From an uncultured Clostridium sp. (lineage in GTDB: Bacteria; Bacillota; Clostridia; TANB77; CAG-508): 16,459 nt of DNA. Below, piece after piece: positions 1 through 8,415 of this stretch (its first letter is position 1; each line of letters begins with the position of its first letter). The notes beneath the pieces are model-generated. The model was not told the origin of the DNA and made no database searches. It saw only the letters and a list, made by a program, of their open reading frames with translations. The stretch is taken from assembly GCA_900555835.1 (NCBI GenBank), contig USMK01000031.1, forward strand, positions 1-16,459. Direction: 5' to 3'. The position numbers were made by a program, and so were the translations under genes.

Positions 1-40
1 AACCGAAGGGTCGTTGGTTCGAGTCCAACTTGAGGAGCCA
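1..40 (+). tRNA. tRNA-Asn, 3' part (5' half outside window)
   Basis: These 40 bases are identical to the 3' half of the complete tRNA-Asn(GTT) at 9245-9320. They start at the base just after the anticodon and run through the anticodon 3' arm, variable loop, T arm (GGTTCGAGTCC) and acceptor strand to an encoded CCA. The anticodon is outside the window, so the Asn identity is inferred from identity with the second copy. A terminator hairpin follows 8 bases later. Confidence 0.9.
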
Positions 41-48
41 TAAAAAAG

Positions 49-83
49 AAGGTAATTTGATTAAAATCAAAATGCCTTTTTTT
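49..83 (+). terminator. Intrinsic terminator of the first tRNA-Asn
   Basis: An imperfect stem pairs 49-60 with 67-78. It has one A-A mismatch and one G-T pair, and the loop spans 61-66. A run of seven T (77-83) closes the stem and continues past it. It sits right after the tRNA CCA end. Confidence 0.7.
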
Positions 84-135
84 ATTTATAAAATGGACGA
101 AAAGAAATATGTAGACGAAACCAGCAAAAAGAGGG

Positions 136-169
136 AAAAGATAGTTTAGTAAGCAAGCTATCTTTTTTT
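136..169 (+). terminator. Second intrinsic terminator-like hairpin
   Basis: The arms AAAAGATAG (136-144) and CTATCTTTT (158-166) are perfectly complementary, and the stem extends inward by three more pairs (one G-T). A T run continues to 169. No gene was found between the previous terminator and this one, so it is either a backup terminator of the tRNA unit or the remnant of a lost small gene. Confidence 0.6.
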
Positions 170-192
170 CTGTAAAGTTTCTGTGAATTTGA

Positions 193-221
193 TTGAAGTG
201 GACATAATTTCGTGGTATAAT
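193..221 (+). promoter_or_regulatory. Sigma-A type promoter of the ABC exporter operon
   Basis: TTGAAG (193-198), a 17-bp spacer and TATAAT (216-221) preceded by TG at -15/-14 (extended -10). Transcription would begin near 228. That is downstream of a possible GTG start at 226 and upstream of the GGAGGAG ribosome binding site at 236-242, so it supports the ATG at 250 as the start. Confidence 0.8.
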
Positions 222-249
222 TTTAGTGAAAAAATGGAGGAGATTGGTT

Positions 250-951
250 ATGCCATATATTAGTTTTAAGGATGTTGTGAAAGAGTATTCTATGGGAGAA
301 GTTAAAATTCAGGCTTTGAAAAATACGAGTTTTGAAATTGAAAAAGGTGAGCTTGTTGTAATTGTTGGGGCTAGTGGAGCTGGGAAAACTACTGCTTTGA
401 ATATTTTAGGTGGAATGGATACTGCTACTTCTGGAAGTGTTATTGTAGATGATAAGGAAGTAACTAAATTAAAAAATAGAGAATTGATAAAATATAGAAG
501 AGAAGATATTGGATTTGTTTTTCAGTTTTACAATTTGGTTCAAAATTTAACTGCTTTGGAAAATGTTGAACTTGCTACTCAAATTTGTAAAGATTCTTTA
601 AATCCAAGTGAAGTGTTAGAAAAAGTTGGATTAAAAGATAGAATGGACAATTTTCCATCTCAATTGTCAGGAGGAGAACAGCAAAGAGTGGCTATTGCAA
701 GAGCCATTGCTAAAAATCCTAAATTATTATTATGTGATGAGCCAACAGGAGCTTTGGATTATAATACTGGTAAACAAATTTTAAAATTATTGCAAGATAC
801 TTGTAGAAAAGAAAAAATGACGGTCTTAATTATTACTCATAACCAAGCTATTGCACCTATGGCTGATAAAGTTATACATTTTAAAAATGGAATGGCATAT
901 GATATTGAAAAGATTGAGAACCCTGTTAAAGTAGAAAATATAGAATGGTAG
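250..951 (+). CDS. ABC transporter ATP-binding protein (MacB/LolD-type)
   Basis: This cytoplasmic ATPase powers the membrane permease encoded next to it. The 233-aa product has every ABC hallmark: Walker A GASGAGKT at residues 40-47, Q-loop Gln92, signature LSGGE at 139-143, Walker B LLLCDEP at 159-165 with catalytic Glu164, D-loop around 168-170, and switch His197. The start is the ATG at 250, seven bases after GGAGGAG; the frame is open to a GTG at 226, but that has no ribosome site. The sequence resembles the MacB/LolD/YknY exporter group, whose partners are FtsX-fold permeases, and the next gene encodes one. The stop codon lies 11 bp before the permease start, so the two genes form one operon. 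The substrate cannot be read from the sequence; families of this type move peptides, lipoproteins or envelope signals by mechanotransmission rather than classical import. Confidence 0.93.
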   Translation: MPYISFKDVVKEYSMGEVKIQALKNTSFEIEKGELVVIVGASGAGKTTALNILGGMDTATSGSVIVDDKEVTKLKNRELIKYRREDIGFVFQFYNLVQNLTALENVELATQICKDSLNPSEVLEKVGLKDRMDNFPSQLSGGEQQRVAIARAIAKNPKLLLCDEPTGALDYNTGKQILKLLQDTCRKEKMTVLIITHNQAIAPMADKVIHFKNGMAYDIEKIENPVKVENIEW

Positions 952-962
952 GGGAGTTGATT

Positions 963-3900
963 ATGAAAAAGGCATTGTTTAAAGATAGTATAAAGGAAAT
1001 AAAGAAAACACATAGACGATTTATTTCTATTTTGCTTATGGCTTTTCTAGGGGTCGGTTTTTTTGCTGGTATAAAAGCATCAAGCCCAGATATGAAAAAA
1101 ACAATAGATAATTATTATAAAGCACAAAATGTATATGATATAGAAGTAATGTCAACATTAGGTTTAACAGATGCCGATATGGAGGCTTTAAAAAATATTA
1201 ACGGAATTACAGATGTGTATGCTACATATAGTAAAGATGCTACAATTAATTTAGGTGATTTGGAAATTGTTGCAAAAGTCCATGAAATTGAACCGGAAAT
1301 CAACAAAGTGTTACTTGAAAGTGGAAAACTTCCAGAAACAATAAATGAATGCGTTGTAGAAAAAAGATTTGCAACATTTACTAAAATAAAAATTGGAGAT
1401 GAAATAACACTTGAAGAAAAATTAGATGAAGATGAAGAAAGTATTTTTAAAGAAAAAAAATTAAAAGTTGTAGGAATTGTAGAAAGTCCATTATATATAT
1501 CAGCAGAAAGAGGAACCAGTAGCTTAGGTGATGGAAAAGTTGATTATTATATTTATATAAATAAAGAAAATATAAATTCGGATATATATACAGAAATTTA
1601 TGCTAAAATAGATAGTAAAAATGAAAGTACGACAAGTAGTGAATATGAAAAATATGTTGAAAAAGTGAAGGACGATATTGAGCATATAAAAACTGAAAGA
1701 GAGCAAGCGAGATATAATAGTTTAGTTGATGATGCAAATAAAAAAGTATCAGATGCGGAAAATGAGTTAAATGATAAGCAAAAGGAAGCTGACGAGGAAT
1801 TTGCAAAAGCTGATAAAAAAATTGCAGATGCAGAAAAAGAAATTTCAGATGGAGAAAAGACATTAGAAAGCAATAAAACTAAGGCTGATAAAGAATTTTC
1901 AAGTGCAGAAGCTAAAATAAATACTGCGAAACGAGAGTTGGAAAAAAATGAAAATGAATTTAAAACCAAAAAGGAAGAGGCAAATAAGCAAATAGAAAAT
2001 ACAAAAGCAGAGCTTCAAACTCAAAAAGCTAACTTACAAAAAGTAAATGAAAACCTAGAAAGTTTGAATAATAGTTTAAAAAATGTTAATTTAAAATTAA
2101 GCAATGGTAATTTGTCAGAAGCAGAGATTTTAACATTAAATGCTACAAAACAAGAATTAGAAAAAAACATTACAGAACTGGAAAAAAACAAAAACACGTT
2201 AAATATTGCAATAGCAAAAATGCAAGAAGGAATATTGCAAGCAGAAAAAGAAATAACTGATGTAGAAAGTCAAATTAAAGAAGCTAAAAATACGATTACA
2301 AAAAATGAAAAGAAATTAAAAAAGCAAAAAGCCAATACTTATGCAAAAATAGAAGATGCAAGAAAAAATTTAACTGATGCAAAACAAAAATTAGAAGATA
2401 GCAAAAAGGAATATAATGATAAAAAGGCAGACTATGAAATACAAATTACTGATGCGAAAAAGAAGATAGAAGATGCAAAACAAAAAATTTTAGAAATAAA
2501 AGATGCTAAATGGTATATTTTAGACAGAGAGTCTAATAGTGGATATAATAGTTTTGTCCAAGATACAAAGAGTATAGCGAATATTGGTAAAGTGTTTCCA
2601 ATTGTATTTTTTGTAATTGCAGCTTTAATAAGTTTGACATCAATGACTAGAATGGTTGAAGAAGAAAGAGTACAAATAGGGACTCTAAAAGCATTGGGAT
2701 ATAATAAGTTGCAAATAGCAAGTAAATATATTATATATTCTGGTTTAGCAAGTATAATTGGAGGTAGCATAGGAATGGTGGTAGGTTGCTATGTATTACC
2801 ACCAATTATATGGATGATGTATAGTATGATGTATAGTGTTCCAAACTTTGTAGTAGAAATAAATTTTGAATATGGATTAATTGGACTTATTCTAATTAGC
2901 ATATGTAATGTAGGGGCAACTATGTATGCTGTATGGAAAGAATTGATAAATACACCAGCAGTTTTAATGAGACCAAAAGCTCCTAAGAAAGGAAAAAGAG
3001 TTCTACTTGAAAGAATCCCGTTTATATGGAAAAGATTAAACTTTAACAGAAAGGTAACTGTAAGAAATATATTTAGATACAAAAAAAGATTTTTAATGAC
3101 AATAATTGGAATTTGTGGCTGTACAGCACTTATTTTAACTGGGTTCGGTATAAAAGATTCAATAACAAGATTATTAACAGATCAATATGGCAGAGTATTT
3201 AATTATGATATGCAAATAAACTTAAAGGATGACTTATCAACCGAAGAATATACAGAGTTATATGAATATTTAAACAACAAAGATGGAATTGAAGAAACTG
3301 TGCCAGCATATTTTAGCTCAATTACTGTAATGAATAATCAAAATGAAGAAGATGTGCAATTGATTATTCCAGAAGATAGCAAAAAAATCGAAGATGTAAT
3401 AAACTTTTTTGATAAAAAAACAGGTGAAAAAGAGGAGCTAAGTAATAGCGAAATTCTTATAACAGACAAATTAGCTCAATTGATAGATGCGAAACAGGGA
3501 GATATAATAATCATAAAAAATAGTGACGGGTTAGAAAGAAAAGCTAAAATCGGGAATATAGTAGAAAACTATGTATCACATTATATTTATATGTCAAAAG
3601 AACTTTATACAGATTTATATAATGAAAATTACAAAACCAATATAATCCTTACTAGAAATGCAGAAATGGAAGAAGAACAAAAAAGTGAGCTTGCAAAAGA
3701 TATTATATCGAAAGAAAGTGTAACATCAATTACACAGGCATCATCTATGACCAAATATATAGAAGATATGATGGGATCGCTTAATTATGTTGTAATTATA
3801 TTGATAATATCTTCTGGATTGCTTGCATTTGTAGTATTATATAATTTAGCAAATGTAAATATTAGTGAAAGGATAAGAGAACTGGCAACAATAAAGGTTT

Positions 3901-4181
3901 TAGGATTTTATGATAAGGAAGTATATAATTATATTGCAAGAGAAACCGTATTGCTAACAATAATAGGAATTGGACTAGGACTTATTGGAGGATATTTTTT
4001 GAATTCATTTATACTTACAACTTGTGAAATAAAAATGCTAAGATTTAATAGTACAATAGAGCCTTTAAGCTATGTATATCCAGTAATTATAACAATTGCA
4101 TTTACATGGATAGTAAATATTTTCACATATTTTTCATTAAAAAAGATAAATATGATAGAAAGCTTAAAAAGTGTGGAATAG
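963..4181 (+). CDS. FtsX-like ABC permease with long extracytoplasmic coiled coil
   Basis: Membrane partner of the preceding ATPase, 1072 aa. The order is TM1 (about 20-38), a MacB-like extracytoplasmic domain (about 40-225), a Lys/Glu-rich coiled coil (about 230-515) and three TMs (about 543-560, 587-610, 635-656). After a basic linker comes a second FtsX unit: TM at 709-728, a second external domain (about 735-940), then three TMs at the C-terminus. The coupling motifs recognisable in both halves are EEERVQIGTLKALGY and SERIRELATIKVLGF, where FtsX-family permeases contact the ATPase. The start is the ATG at 963, six bases after GGGGAG; an upstream in-frame ATG at 945 would overlap the ATPase gene and lacks a ribosome site. 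Permeases of this size with two FtsX domains are known in Firmicutes. The approximately 285-residue rod would reach far out of the membrane, which suggests action on the wall or a distant partner. That last point is inference. Confidence 0.9.
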   Translation: MKKALFKDSIKEIKKTHRRFISILLMAFLGVGFFAGIKASSPDMKKTIDNYYKAQNVYDIEVMSTLGLTDADMEALKNINGITDVYATYSKDATINLGDLEIVAKVHEIEPEINKVLLESGKLPETINECVVEKRFATFTKIKIGDEITLEEKLDEDEESIFKEKKLKVVGIVESPLYISAERGTSSLGDGKVDYYIYINKENINSDIYTEIYAKIDSKNESTTSSEYEKYVEKVKDDIEHIKTEREQARYNSLVDDANKKVSDAENELNDKQKEADEEFAKADKKIADAEKEISDGEKTLESNKTKADKEFSSAEAKINTAKRELEKNENEFKTKKEEANKQIENTKAELQTQKANLQKVNENLESLNNSLKNVNLKLSNGNLSEAEILTLNATKQELEKNITELEKNKNTLNIAIAKMQEGILQAEKEITDVESQIKEAKNTITKNEKKLKKQKANTYAKIEDARKNLTDAKQKLEDSKKEYNDKKADYEIQITDAKKKIEDAKQKILEIKDAKWYILDRESNSGYNSFVQDTKSIANIGKVFPIVFFVIAALISLTSMTRMVEEERVQIGTLKALGYNKLQIASKYIIYSGLASIIGGSIGMVVGCYVLPPIIWMMYSMMYSVPNFVVEINFEYGLIGLILISICNVGATMYAVWKELINTPAVLMRPKAPKKGKRVLLERIPFIWKRLNFNRKVTVRNIFRYKKRFLMTIIGICGCTALILTGFGIKDSITRLLTDQYGRVFNYDMQINLKDDLSTEEYTELYEYLNNKDGIEETVPAYFSSITVMNNQNEEDVQLIIPEDSKKIEDVINFFDKKTGEKEELSNSEILITDKLAQLIDAKQGDIIIIKNSDGLERKAKIGNIVENYVSHYIYMSKELYTDLYNENYKTNIILTRNAEMEEEQKSELAKDIISKESVTSITQASSMTKYIEDMMGSLNYVVIILIISSGLLAFVVLYNLANVNISERIRELATIKVLGFYDKEVYNYIARETVLLTIIGIGLGLIGGYFLNSFILTTCEIKMLRFNSTIEPLSYVYPVIITIAFTWIVNIFTYFSLKKINMIESLKSVE

Positions 4182-4186
4182 AGATG

Positions 4187-4215
4187 TTGACATAAACTAA
4201 GTAATAGTATATAAT
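4187..4215 (+). promoter_or_regulatory. Consensus sigma-A promoter of the 187-aa orphan gene
   Basis: A perfect TTGACA (4187-4192), a 17-bp spacer and a perfect TATAAT (4210-4215). It starts 6 bp after the permease stop codon, with no terminator between. The orphan gene is therefore likely transcribed independently and strongly. The palindrome TAGGCCTA at 4244-4251 lies in the leader just before the ribosome binding site; whether it is an operator is unknown. Confidence 0.85.
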
Positions 4216-4270
4216 AATAAGGTAACTTAATTAGAAATAGGTTTAGGCCTATAAAAGGAGGAGGACATCT

Positions 4271-4834
4271 ATGTACAGTAATGTTAAGTTAAGAGAGGTT
4301 GAGGACTTGAAAAAATACTTGCAACTTGCAAGAAGATTGCAACGGATAATTAGTCCACATCTATGTAATGAGGCAATGGTGGTTTGTGTTGGGGAATTTG
4401 TAAAAAAGGCCCAAAAGGAAGAAAACAAAGATTACCAAACAAAGCTTATTAACTTATGTAGAAATTATTGCATGGCTGAAATGAATTCGGTATGTTTTGC
4501 ACAAGAAGTTCTAACAGAAATAAACCAAACAAGAAAGCAATTGAATATTGTAAAATATGAAAAGTCTGATTTGTTGGATTTATTAAAAGAACTAAATAGG
4601 TTAACTTTAACTGAAAAAGAACTTACTGTTGAAAGATGGCAAGAGCTGATTAAAGTTATAAAAAGCAAAAATATTGAAAACTTTCAAGAATTGTACATCT
4701 ATTTTCAAGAGATAAAAGAGATAGTACAAATGATTTGCACTACTGAAATAACCTTAATTGAAGGAAACAAGAGGTTAGAGGCAGTACGAATCAGATTAAA
4801 AAAACTAAGTCCGTTCTTGACGAATATTAATTAA
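4271..4834 (+). CDS. Uncharacterised helical 187-aa protein
   Basis: I do not recognise this protein. It is 187 aa, with no signal peptide and no clear membrane segment, and is predicted by eye to be almost all alpha-helix. It has five cysteines in the first 80 residues (32, 39, 63, 67, 75) plus one near 155; they form no obvious zinc motif. Expression signals are strong: a consensus promoter, AGGAGGAGG six bases before the ATG, and a strong terminator just after the stop, so it is a single-gene unit. It contains the window's only in-frame CGG codon (4343-4345, residue 25) that must be read without a frameshift, because skipping the C would give TAA two codons on. It may be recently acquired, or CGG may be readable in some contexts. 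It lies between the ABC exporter and the repeat/nucleotidyltransferase gene, and no functional link is visible. Confidence 0.8.
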   Translation: MYSNVKLREVEDLKKYLQLARRLQRIISPHLCNEAMVVCVGEFVKKAQKEENKDYQTKLINLCRNYCMAEMNSVCFAQEVLTEINQTRKQLNIVKYEKSDLLDLLKELNRLTLTEKELTVERWQELIKVIKSKNIENFQELYIYFQEIKEIVQMICTTEITLIEGNKRLEAVRIRLKKLSPFLTNIN

Positions 4835-4852
4835 CCGTTACTAAGAGACTCC

Positions 4853-4890
4853 AAAAGAGCATATGGATATAATTATCCTATGCTCTTTTT
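4853..4890 (+). terminator. Strong intrinsic terminator after the 187-aa gene
   Basis: AAAAGAGCATA (4853-4863) pairs with TATGCTCTTTT (4879-4889), and inside it GGATA (4865-4869) pairs with TATCC (4874-4878) with a single bulged T. A T tail follows. It lies 19 bp after the stop codon. Confidence 0.9.
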
Positions 4891-4923
4891 ATATTATTAG
4901 AAAAAATAAAATAGTTAATTTAT

Positions 4924-4958
4924 AAAAGCAATTATTATTTTAAATAATAGTTGCTTTT
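4924..4958. terminator. Hairpin, possible second or bidirectional terminator
   Basis: Inverted repeat with arms AAAAGCAA (4924-4931) and TTGCTTTT (4951-4958), extended inward through an AT-rich stem with one G-T pair. The T run after the hairpin is short on the plus strand (four T, inside the stem). It may be a weak backup terminator or a decayed element. Confidence 0.4.
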
Positions 4959-5031
4959 CAAGAAAAAATGTTGCAAAATTATTACATATATATTATTTTA
5001 TTATTACATTTGCATCAAAAAAAGAAATATG

Positions 5032-5040
5032 TGATATGAT
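5032..5040 (+). promoter_or_regulatory. Probable extended -10 promoter of the repeat/nucleotidyltransferase gene
   Basis: TG-A-TATGAT (5032-5040) forms an extended -10. The best -35 candidate, TTGCAT at 5010-5015, is spaced 19 bp away, which is long. A start near 5047 would leave a short leader to GGAGGTGA at 5073-5080 and the ATG at 5089. Confidence 0.5.
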
Positions 5041-5088
5041 AAAAAGAAAGGATAACGAAGTATATAAGGAATGGAGGTGAATTAAAAG

Positions 5089-8000
5089 ATGGACATTGAT
5101 TTGTTGGATTTGATGAGAAAAACAGAAAAGGACAAAAGAAATCATAACTTGGTAGCATATCCAGATGATTACAAAAATGAAAAAAAGAGAGTAGAAGAAC
5201 TAGTAAATAGTGAAGATGATGAATTAAAGGTACAGGAATTAGAAAATTTAAAATATGAAGCAAATATAGTAAATTTGGCTATATCTATAAAAGAAGATAG
5301 TTTAAAAATAAAGGCTCTAAGTCGACTAACTGATGATCCAAACAAAGTTCATCTTGCAGAAACAATAAAATCGGATAAATACAAATTAGAGGTTATAAAG
5401 AAAATTAAAAGTGAAATGCTTATATCAAATGTAGCAAGAAGCTTAAAAACAGATAAATATAAAGTGGAAGCATTAAAACAAATTAATGATGAAAAATATA
5501 AATACCAGATAATGTGTGAGATGCAAGATGATGTGTTAAAAGTACAAGAACTAAGTAAATTTGAGGATGAAGGCTATTATAGAGCAATGGTTGCAACAAC
5601 TCTAAAAGAAGACAAAATGAAAATACAAGAATTAAAGAGAATTAAAGTAGAAGATTGGAAAGCGGAAGTAGCAAGTACATTAAAAGATGACAAATTAAAA
5701 ATGAGAGAATTAGAGCAATTTAAAGTAGAATATTGCAAAGCTACTGTAGCAATATCATTACAAGATGATACTCTAAAAATGGAAGTTATAAAACAAATGA
5801 AAGATGATGGAAGAAAATCTAAGGTAGCTATGACTTTAAATAAGGATATATTAAAAATACAGGTAGCATCCCAAATCAGTGATGAAAGAACAATAATAAG
5901 TTTATTAGAAACACTAAGAGCAAAGAAAAAGATAAATACATATTTAGAAGAAGAACCAGAGTGTGCTATAAACCTAATAAAAAACCTAACACCAAAAGAA
6001 ATATTGGATTTACACATACTAATAGATGAAGATATCACGAAACAGGCGATAGAACGTAATCCAGATTCAACAATAAATGCATTATTAGCTTCAAAAGAGA
6101 CAACAGGCAAAACAAGAGAGAAATTAGTAGCTTTAAATACATATAAAGAAATAAACAATTCTGTAAATACAATAGATAGTGCTATTTCAAATATGTATAT
6201 GGCCAAAGGTGAAATAAAACAGAAAGAATTTGAAGAAAAAATTGGAGAAGTATACAATTTATTAACATATAATAATGTACCAGAATTTATAAAAACATTT
6301 AAGCTGTTTGAATTAAGCAAATATGCTGATGCCAAGAACCTACGAATAGAGTCTTATAAGAATGTAGGTATTAATGAAAGAAATAAGATAATTTTGGCTG
6401 ATTTATTTAAAATTTCGCTAGATTCAAATAATAAGTCACTAAGAGAATTTGCGGAAATTTTAAAATATGGAGAAGAAATACAAAAGAATTTAGTAAAAAA
6501 AGATGGAAATTATAGCTTAGAAGGATTAAATAAAGAAGAAATCGCTATTTTAAATCAATATACAGATACTTTAATTGATATTCACAATTTATCAGTTGAA
6601 GATAATAATGAAAATAAAAAAGTAATAGAAGGAACAGATAATATAATTACAAATTTAGAAAAGCTGGCCAAGGAATATGATAAAGAAGGAATAGGCATTT
6701 CTGGAAACATTATATTAAAAGAAATGTTTGGAAAAGAAGTTACTAGTGAAATATCAGCTGATAGAATTCTTGCATATATGGATAAAAAAATAGAAAAAAG
6801 CGAGAAAAGAAATACAAAAAATTCAAAAGAAATGGAAAAAGGAAAATTGCATTTGGAATCAGGGGATTATGTTAAAGGAATCCCTAATTTTTCAGAATAT
6901 TTACCAAGCATGCTAAAAAACGGACTAAAAGGAGGCGAATTGAACCGAGAATATTCTCATTCTGATATGACTCCTTTAGATTTAGATTTTGGAATAATAT
7001 CAGAGAAAAATATAAATAAAGCAGGAGAAAGTGCAAAAGATAGAGATGTAATTTACACAAGCGCAAGCGAAATATTTGGAAAGACTTGGATTGTTTTAAA
7101 ACAATATGACAACAAACTAAAAAATGAGCCTAATAATGATATTAAATTTGCAAGAAACGGAGAATATTGGACAAAGTATAAAGAAGTATCTGAAAGCACA
7201 CAGGGAGATAGATATGTAAGAACAGGAGTAGGTTCATTAGATATTGATTACATTGTAACAGAGGAATGGAATCCAGATTATGGATATGAAATGGCAATGG
7301 CAGAAAAGTTTATACCAGTAAAAAATGCAAAAGATGAAATTGTTTTTTCAAGAGAAGATTATGATAAAATCAGAGAACAGATGAGAGGCCTTAGTTATTA
7401 TAATGCAGATAAATTTGAAGTAGACAAAAAAGCGAAAGATGTTAGTTCATTATTTGAGGTATATAGAGAATTAGGAGGAAAAGAGGAAAAAATAACTAAG
7501 ACGAAACAATTACTATGCGATGAACCTGATAAAATTACTTTAGCTAAAAAAGATGCAACAATAAAATATATAAAAGAATACTTTGAAAAAATAGGAATTA
7601 CAGTTTCACCAGAAATAAGTGCAGATTTATCTAAAAATTCTGTTGAGCTTATTGATACTGGTTCTACAGGAAGAGGAACTAATGTACCAGGTGATGGAGA
7701 TTTCGATTTTATGCTAAGACACAATTGTTCACCAAAAGTGATAACAAATCTGGAAAAACATATAGCCGAATTATCATCTGAAGAGTGTATTAATATTAAT
7801 GATGGAATAAGAAGCAAGGATGTAAAATTACCTGATGGTCAAGAGGCAGATATTGATATAACATATGCAAGAAAAGATTTGAAATTAGAATATACTAGTG
7901 ATATGAGTGTAAAAGATAGGCTGAATAGTATCAAAAAAGATAATCCTGAGCAATATAAATATGTTATAGCTAATATTGTAATGGCAAAAAATATTTTAAA

Positions 8001-8415
8001 ACAAATGGGTGTATATAAAAAGGTAGGAAGCGATGGAGCTACCGAACATGGAGGATTTGGAGGAATTGGAGTAGAAAATTGGATTTTACAAAATGGTGGT
8101 TCTTTTTCAAAAGCGATAGATACATATTTAGAGGTCGCAAATTTAAAGGATGAAAATGGTAAAGATATTTCTTATAATAAATTTGTAGAAAAATATCCGA
8201 TTTACGATTTTGGAAATAATCATAGAGAAGGAAAAAGAGGTCATGATAAATTTAGTTCGTTTTTAAATAAAAATGAAGAAACTGGATTTAAATTTGTTAA
8301 GGAAAATTTTACTAAAATTCAAGAAAAACTAAAAGAAAGAGAGAAAAATGAACAAACAGATGAAATAAAAAAAGAAGAAAAAGAAGAAGAAAATAAAAAA
8401 ATGAGAAGAAAATAG
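5089..8415 (+). CDS. Giant helical-repeat protein with C-terminal nucleotidyltransferase domain
   Basis: 1108 aa in the zero frame and lysine/glutamate-rich, with no signal peptide or membrane segment, so probably cytoplasmic. Residues about 34-270 are roughly nine degenerate 26-residue two-helix repeats with a core like 'VA.TLK.DKLK..EL', best aligned at 166, 192, 218 and 244. A largely helical middle (270-580) and an unrecognised alpha/beta-like region (about 585-780, with SDMTPLDLDFG) follow. Residues about 815-1010 look like a DNA-polymerase-beta-superfamily nucleotidyltransferase: GSTGRGT at 858-864, acidic pair D871/D873 (DFD), a third acidic site at D921/D923, and GGFGGIGVENWILQNGGSF near 988-1006. 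The last resembles the equivalent segment of archaeal CCA-adding and OAS-like enzymes. The product could be a nucleotide, an oligonucleotide or a modified RNA/protein, and cannot be told from sequence. The ATG at 5089 lies eight bases after GGAGGTGA. The zero frame ends in a K/E-rich tail, and a -1 frame continues (see 8397-8702). Confidence 0.85.
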   Translation: MDIDLLDLMRKTEKDKRNHNLVAYPDDYKNEKKRVEELVNSEDDELKVQELENLKYEANIVNLAISIKEDSLKIKALSRLTDDPNKVHLAETIKSDKYKLEVIKKIKSEMLISNVARSLKTDKYKVEALKQINDEKYKYQIMCEMQDDVLKVQELSKFEDEGYYRAMVATTLKEDKMKIQELKRIKVEDWKAEVASTLKDDKLKMRELEQFKVEYCKATVAISLQDDTLKMEVIKQMKDDGRKSKVAMTLNKDILKIQVASQISDERTIISLLETLRAKKKINTYLEEEPECAINLIKNLTPKEILDLHILIDEDITKQAIERNPDSTINALLASKETTGKTREKLVALNTYKEINNSVNTIDSAISNMYMAKGEIKQKEFEEKIGEVYNLLTYNNVPEFIKTFKLFELSKYADAKNLRIESYKNVGINERNKIILADLFKISLDSNNKSLREFAEILKYGEEIQKNLVKKDGNYSLEGLNKEEIAILNQYTDTLIDIHNLSVEDNNENKKVIEGTDNIITNLEKLAKEYDKEGIGISGNIILKEMFGKEVTSEISADRILAYMDKKIEKSEKRNTKNSKEMEKGKLHLESGDYVKGIPNFSEYLPSMLKNGLKGGELNREYSHSDMTPLDLDFGIISEKNINKAGESAKDRDVIYTSASEIFGKTWIVLKQYDNKLKNEPNNDIKFARNGEYWTKYKEVSESTQGDRYVRTGVGSLDIDYIVTEEWNPDYGYEMAMAEKFIPVKNAKDEIVFSREDYDKIREQMRGLSYYNADKFEVDKKAKDVSSLFEVYRELGGKEEKITKTKQLLCDEPDKITLAKKDATIKYIKEYFEKIGITVSPEISADLSKNSVELIDTGSTGRGTNVPGDGDFDFMLRHNCSPKVITNLEKHIAELSSEECININDGIRSKDVKLPDGQEADIDITYARKDLKLEYTSDMSVKDRLNSIKKDNPEQYKYVIANIVMAKNILKQMGVYKKVGSDGATEHGGFGGIGVENWILQNGGSFSKAIDTYLEVANLKDENGKDISYNKFVEKYPIYDFGNNHREGKRGHDKFSSFLNKNEETGFKFVKENFTKIQEKLKEREKNEQTDEIKKEEKEEENKKMRRK

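Noticed and set aside
93..149. 18-codon reading frame between the two terminators after the first tRNA
   Set aside because: It has no ribosome binding site and its stop lies inside a terminator stem; it is probably chance.
226..249. Upstream GTG start for the ABC ATPase
   Set aside because: It lies upstream of the predicted transcription start and has no ribosome site; GGAGGAG is placed for the ATG at 250.
1524..1969. Minus-strand frames opposite the permease coiled coil
   Set aside because: Antisense of Lys/Glu/Ala codons gives Phe/Leu/Ser-rich frames; there are no start signals.
5089..5900. The 26-residue protein repeats as a tandem DNA repeat or CRISPR-like array
   Set aside because: The 78-bp period is visible only at protein level and is strongly diverged in DNA; there are no identical repeats with spacers.
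5577..6335. 252-codon minus-strand frame across the giant repeat gene
   Set aside because: It is the antisense of a lysine-rich coding region, Ser/Phe-rich, without a ribosome site or homology-like motifs.
8367..8373. Canonical A-AAA-AAA slippery heptamer in the giant gene as the -1 shift site
   Set aside because: The -1 frame from here meets TAA at 8394-8396, so it cannot reach the 8397-8702 extension; the shift must be downstream of it.
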